From contig NZ_CP108364.1 in assembly GCF_035946055.1 (NCBI RefSeq), positions 6,076,001 to 6,140,000 of the forward strand: a stretch of 64,000 nucleotides of DNA. Direction: 5' to 3'. Below the pieces are notes generated by a model. It saw nothing but the letters and a program-made list of their open reading frames with translations, ran no database searches and had not been told where the DNA came from. The translations under genes were made by a program, and so were the position numbers. This document shows, in pieces, positions 60,879 through 64,000 of this stretch. Source of the stretch: Streptomyces sp. NBC_01341 (GTDB lineage Bacteria; Actinomycetota; Actinomycetes; Streptomycetales; Streptomycetaceae). Position 1 is the first letter of the stretch; each line of letters opens with the position of its first letter.

Positions 60879-61026
60879 CGGATGGTCTCCTTGTACGTCG
60901 TGTGTTCGGGCCTCGATTGCCCCGTACGGTATATGGGTTAGCTGTGGAATGAGGAGCGCCGGTAGGCTCTGATCTGCCGCATTCCTCTTCACGGCCCTCC
61001 TCGCCGGACGAACTTTAAGGACGATC

Positions 61027-61713
61027 GTGCTCATTGCCGGGTTCCCCGCCGGGGCCTGGGGGACCAATTGCTACCTGGTCGCCCCCGCCGCCGGTGAGGA
61101 GTGCGTGATCATCGACCCGGGCCACCAGGCCTCCCAGGGCGTCGAGGAAGCGCTCGCGAAGCATCGGCTCAAGCCCGTCGCCGTCGTGCTCACCCACGGC
61201 CACATCGACCACGTCGCCTCGGTCGTCCCGGTGTGCGGCGCCCACGACGTCCCGGCCTGGATCCACCCCGATGACCGCTACATGATGAGCGACCCCGAGA
61301 AGGCGCTGGGCCGTTCGATCGGGATGCCGCTCATGGGCGAGCTGACGGTCGGCGAACCGGACGACGTGAGGGAGCTGACGGACGGTGCCGCGCTCCGGCT
61401 GGCCGGCATGGAGTTCGGCGTCGCGCACGCACCCGGCCATACGAAGGGGTCGGTGACGTTCCGGATGCCCGAGGCCGCGGACGTACCGCAGGTCCTCTTC
61501 TCGGGCGACCTGCTCTTCGCCGGCTCCGTCGGACGCACCGATCTGCCCGGAGGCGACCACGCCGAGCTGCTCGAGTCGCTGGCCCGTGTGTGCCTCCCGC
61601 TCGACGACTCGACCGTGGTGCTGTCCGGCCACGGCCCCCAGACGACCATCGGCCGCGAACGCGCCTCCAATCCGTACATGCACGGGCTGGACGCGCCCCG
61701 CCGAGGAATGTGA
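61027..61713 (+). CDS. Metallo-beta-lactamase-fold hydrolase (glyoxalase II-like)
   Basis: A 228-residue MBL enzyme. The zinc motif is LTHGHIDHV, with further ligands in HAPGHTKGS (His) and LFSGDLLFAGSVGRTDLP (Asp), and a last His in VLSGHGPQTTIG. This is the pattern of hydroxyacylglutathione hydrolases; since this organism uses mycothiol, the substrate is uncertain. GTG 61027 lies 149 bp from the divergent cyclophilin gene. Confidence 0.88.
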   Translation: MLIAGFPAGAWGTNCYLVAPAAGEECVIIDPGHQASQGVEEALAKHRLKPVAVVLTHGHIDHVASVVPVCGAHDVPAWIHPDDRYMMSDPEKALGRSIGMPLMGELTVGEPDDVRELTDGAALRLAGMEFGVAHAPGHTKGSVTFRMPEAADVPQVLFSGDLLFAGSVGRTDLPGGDHAELLESLARVCLPLDDSTVVLSGHGPQTTIGRERASNPYMHGLDAPRRGM

Positions 61714-61729
61714 CGAGAGAAAAAAACCT

Positions 61730-62992
61730 GTGAGCACCTTCCAGGCCCCCAAGGGCACGTACGACCTGACCCCGCCCCGCTCCGCGAAGTTCCTCGCGGT
61801 GCGTGAGGCCATCTCCTCGCCCCTGAGGAACTCCGGCTACGGATACATCGAGACGCCCGGTTTCGAGGACGTCGCCCTGTTCGCCCGAGGCGTGGGCGAG
61901 TCCACCGATATCGTGTCCAAGGAGATGTACGCCTTCGAGACCAAGGGCGGCGACAAGCTCGCACTGCGTCCCGAGGGCACCGCGTCCGTGCTGCGCGCCG
62001 CGCTGGAGGCCAACCTCCACAAGGCCGGCAACCTGCCCGTCAAGCTCTGGTACTCGGGCTCGTACTACCGCTACGAGCGCCCCCAGGCTGGCCGCTACCG
62101 CCACTTCTCGCAGGTCGGAGCAGAGGCCATCGGCACCGAGGATCCGGCGCTCGACGCCGAGTTGATCATCCTCGCCGACCAGGCCTACCGTTCGCTCGGC
62201 CTCACGCGGTTCCGCATCCTGCTGAACTCGCTGGGGGACAAGGAGTGCCGCCCGGTCTACCGGGAGGCACTGCAGACGTTCCTGCGCGACCTCGACCTCG
62301 ACGAGGAGACCCGTCGGCGCATCGAGATCAACCCGCTGCGGGTCCTCGACGACAAGCGTCCCGACGTCCAGAAGCAGCTCACCGGCGCCCCGATGCTGCG
62401 TGACTTCCTCTGCGACGCCTGCAAGGCGTACCACGAGGAGGTCCGCGACCTGCTGACGGCGGCGGGCGTTGCTTTCGAGGACGACGAGAAGCTGGTCCGC
62501 GGCCTCGACTACTACACGCGCACCACCTTCGAGTTCGTCCACGACGGCCTGGGGTCCCAGTCGGCGGTGGGCGGCGGCGGGCGTTACGACGGCCTGTCCG
62601 AGATGATCGGCGGCCCCGCGCTGCCCTCCGTCGGCTGGGCCCTCGGTGTGGACCGCACGGTGCTCGCCCTGGAGGCCGAGGGCGTCGAACTCGACATCCC
62701 CGCCGCCACGAGCGTCTACGCGGTGCCGCTCGGCGAGGAGGCACGGCGTGTGCTCTTCGGCCTGGTCACCGAACTGCGCAAGGCGGGCGTCGCCACGGAC
62801 TTCGCGTTCGGCGGCCGCGGCCTCAAGGGCGCGATGAAGAGCGCGAACCGCTCCGGCGCCCGCTACACGGTCGTGGCCGGTGAGCGGGACCTCGCCGAGG
62901 GCAACGTCCAGCTCAAGGACATGGAGTCGGGTGAGCAGAAGGCCGTCGCGACCGGCGACCTGGTGAGCGTGCTCCGGGCCGAACTGGCCTGA
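61730..62992 (+). CDS. hisS: Histidine-tRNA ligase
   Basis: A 420-residue class II synthetase. Motif 1 is within YIETPGFEDVALFARGVG, motif 2 in SYYRYERPQAGRYRHFSQ, the histidine-A box LVRGLDYYTRTTFEF, and motif 3 GVDRTVLALE. The anticodon-binding domain occupies the last 90 residues. GTG 61730 is preceded by an A-rich GAGAGAAAAAAA site and starts at STFQAPKGTYDLTPP. Confidence 0.96.
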   Translation: MSTFQAPKGTYDLTPPRSAKFLAVREAISSPLRNSGYGYIETPGFEDVALFARGVGESTDIVSKEMYAFETKGGDKLALRPEGTASVLRAALEANLHKAGNLPVKLWYSGSYYRYERPQAGRYRHFSQVGAEAIGTEDPALDAELIILADQAYRSLGLTRFRILLNSLGDKECRPVYREALQTFLRDLDLDEETRRRIEINPLRVLDDKRPDVQKQLTGAPMLRDFLCDACKAYHEEVRDLLTAAGVAFEDDEKLVRGLDYYTRTTFEFVHDGLGSQSAVGGGGRYDGLSEMIGGPALPSVGWALGVDRTVLALEAEGVELDIPAATSVYAVPLGEEARRVLFGLVTELRKAGVATDFAFGGRGLKGAMKSANRSGARYTVVAGERDLAEGNVQLKDMESGEQKAVATGDLVSVLRAELA

Positions 62993-63523
62993 CCCGAGGC
63001 AGCCGTCCACCCCCCCGTGCCCGTCCGGTTCGTCCGGGCGGGCACAGGGCGTCCTCGGTGCCCGGCACGCGACCGGAGGGGCCGGCGGCACGCGACCGGT
63101 CCCGAGCCCCCGTCGGGTCCCGACCGTCAACCCGGCGGAAGCCGATTCACCTGCTGTACGGGCTGATCCTGGTGGGCCGGAGCCGGCACCGACCGGCCGC
63201 GAGCAGCCCGAACCCGCCGACGTCGTGGCTGTGGCGATCCCGAGGGACCGCCGGGGCCGTCCCTCTCCCGTTTCGTTCCGCCCGGACATCTCTCCGGGAC
63301 GGATCCGCAGGTCGGGGCCGTCCACCGTGGTCGGGCAGCCTCATGGTCCACGCGTTTCTCGCACCGTGGCCGCTGTCCTCGCCGCGCCGGGGAAGGCCGG
63401 ACCGGAGCCCTGAGGCACCGCGTGCGGCGTAGAACACCTTTATGCATATCGAACGGATGGCTGCGCCGCCGGTGCGGCACAATGACGAGGCCCGGCCGGC
63501 TACTCAGTGATGGAACGGCGATT
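62993..63523. other. Intergenic region between hisS and the VKOR gene
   Basis: This 531-bp stretch carries a hisS terminator at 63018-63046 and no convincing gene; the frames that stay open read as Arg/Pro/Ser-rich sequence on both strands. The last 90 bp, including TATGCA near 63442, should carry the promoter of the downstream gene. A decayed gene cannot be excluded. Confidence 0.5.
63018..63046 (+). terminator. Terminator after hisS
   Basis: GTGCCCGTCCGG (63018-63029) pairs with CCGGGCGGGCAC (63035-63046), with one G-U pair, around TTCGT, 26 bp after the hisS stop. Confidence 0.7.
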
Positions 63524-64000
63524 ATGACGATGGCAGCGGTAGACCACCCCTCCTCCGCGCAGGACGAGGACGACGGTGCGAAGACCTTCGGCGGCAGCCG
63601 CGCGCTCGCACTGCTGCTGGTGATCACGGGAGCGGCCGGGCTGCTCGCCGCCTGGGTGATCACCATCGACAAGTTCAAGCTGCTCGAGGACCCGAGCTTC
63701 ACCCCGGGCTGCAGCCTGAACCCGGTGGTCGCGTGCGGCAACATCATGAAGAGCGAGCAGGCCTCGGCCTTCGGCTTCCCCAACCCGATGCTCGGGATCG
63801 CCACCTACTCGGTGGTCATCGGGATCGGCATGGCGCTCCTTGCGGGCGCCCGCTTCCGTGCGTGGTACTGGCTGGGCCTCAACGCGGGCACCCTGTTCGG
63901 CGTCGGCTTCTGCACCTGGCTGCAGTACCAGTCGCTCTACAACATCAACTCGCTCTGCCTGTGGTGCTGCCTGGCCTGGGTCGCCACGATCTTCATGTTC
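63524..64000 (+). CDS. Vitamin K epoxide reductase family protein, 5' part
   Basis: The first 159 residues of a membrane protein cut off by the window end. After a 25-residue acidic N-terminus come helices (ALALLLVITGAAGLLAAWV, ATYSVVIGIGMALLAGARF, LNAGTLFGVGFCTWLQYQS). Cysteines in the loop (PGCSLNPVVACG) and the CLWC redox motif of the fourth helix are those of bacterial VKORs, which reoxidise DsbA-type proteins outside the membrane using quinone. ATG 63524 or 63530 may be used. This gives the region a second disulfide-related gene, besides the cytoplasmic DsbA-like protein at 24982. Confidence 0.88.
   Translation, partial: MTMAAVDHPSSAQDEDDGAKTFGGSRALALLLVITGAAGLLAAWVITIDKFKLLEDPSFTPGCSLNPVVACGNIMKSEQASAFGFPNPMLGIATYSVVIGIGMALLAGARFRAWYWLGLNAGTLFGVGFCTWLQYQSLYNINSLCLWCCLAWVATIFMF

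Noticed and set aside
63058..63432. A 124-codon ORF after hisS
   Set aside because: Arg/Pro/Ser-rich with no domain or ribosome site, and it starts in the tail of the hisS terminator region.

Overview
The window is GC-rich (about 70%, with third codon positions nearly all G or C). It has frequent GTG starts, GGAGG-type ribosome sites, a sporulation gene (ssgB) and a TTA codon confined to one small ORF. Together these point to the core chromosome of a Streptomyces species. From memory, the gene order matches, in reverse, the stretch of the S. coelicolor chromosome that runs from the metNIQ/cobalamin genes to relA-hisS. It is mostly conserved backbone; I see no prophage, IS element, CRISPR array or biosynthetic cluster.

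Layout. 1-4.6 kb: the end of an MFS exporter, a lysophospholipid acyltransferase, a Tat-exported glycerophosphodiesterase, a small sigma-70-like factor, a GNAT enzyme and two small membrane proteins. 4.8-7.8 kb: the methionine importer metN-metI-metQ behind a 28-codon leader peptide with clustered Cys and Met codons. 8.7-15.1 kb: corrinoid genes: cobL (CbiE-CbiT fusion), an unusually long BluB-CobT fusion, and a siroheme synthase/uroporphyrinogen methyltransferase. 15.2-21.5 kb: an RNA methyltransferase, a Ser/Thr kinase, small proteins, a phosphotransferase and an OFA-type MFS carrier with a 38-aa companion. 21.6-22.0 kb: five tRNA genes (three Val-GAC, Cys-GCA, Gly-GCC). 22.2-28.4 kb: p-aminobenzoate genes pabB-pabC, a tandem GNAT, a DsbA-like thioredoxin, a LacI regulator with two palindromic candidate operators, and a CGNR regulator. 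28.7-33.4 kb: ssgB, a PGPGW membrane protein, two tRNA-Val(CAC) copies flanking an 801-aa polytopic membrane protein, and a DEDDh exonuclease.

33.6-63.0 kb: a DUF4365 nuclease-like gene with an uncharacterised partner, then thrS, a K+ channel, a HIT protein, an unknown membrane protein, an EF-G-like GTPase, the phosphatidylinositol-mannoside genes (pgsA, acyltransferase, PimA-type glycosyltransferase), pdxS-pdxT, yebC-ruvC-ruvA-ruvB, yajC-secD-secF-apt-relA, a DUF349 protein, a cyclophilin, a glyoxalase-II-like hydrolase and hisS. The order thrS-HIT-pgsA-acyltransferase-pimA-pdxS-pdxT-yebC-ruvCAB-yajC-secDF-apt-relA-ppi-MBL-hisS is shared with Mycobacterium tuberculosis (Rv2614c to Rv2580c), so this half is an ancient actinobacterial block. 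The window ends inside a vitamin-K-epoxide-reductase family gene.

The observations most worth following are the Cys/Met leader with mutually exclusive hairpins before metN, the roughly 510-residue Pro/Ala/Glu-rich arm on BluB-CobT, the DUF4365 plus unknown gene pair, the LacI operator arrangement, and a 51-aa membrane peptide with a TTA codon that lies outside the usual gene-length cut-offs.
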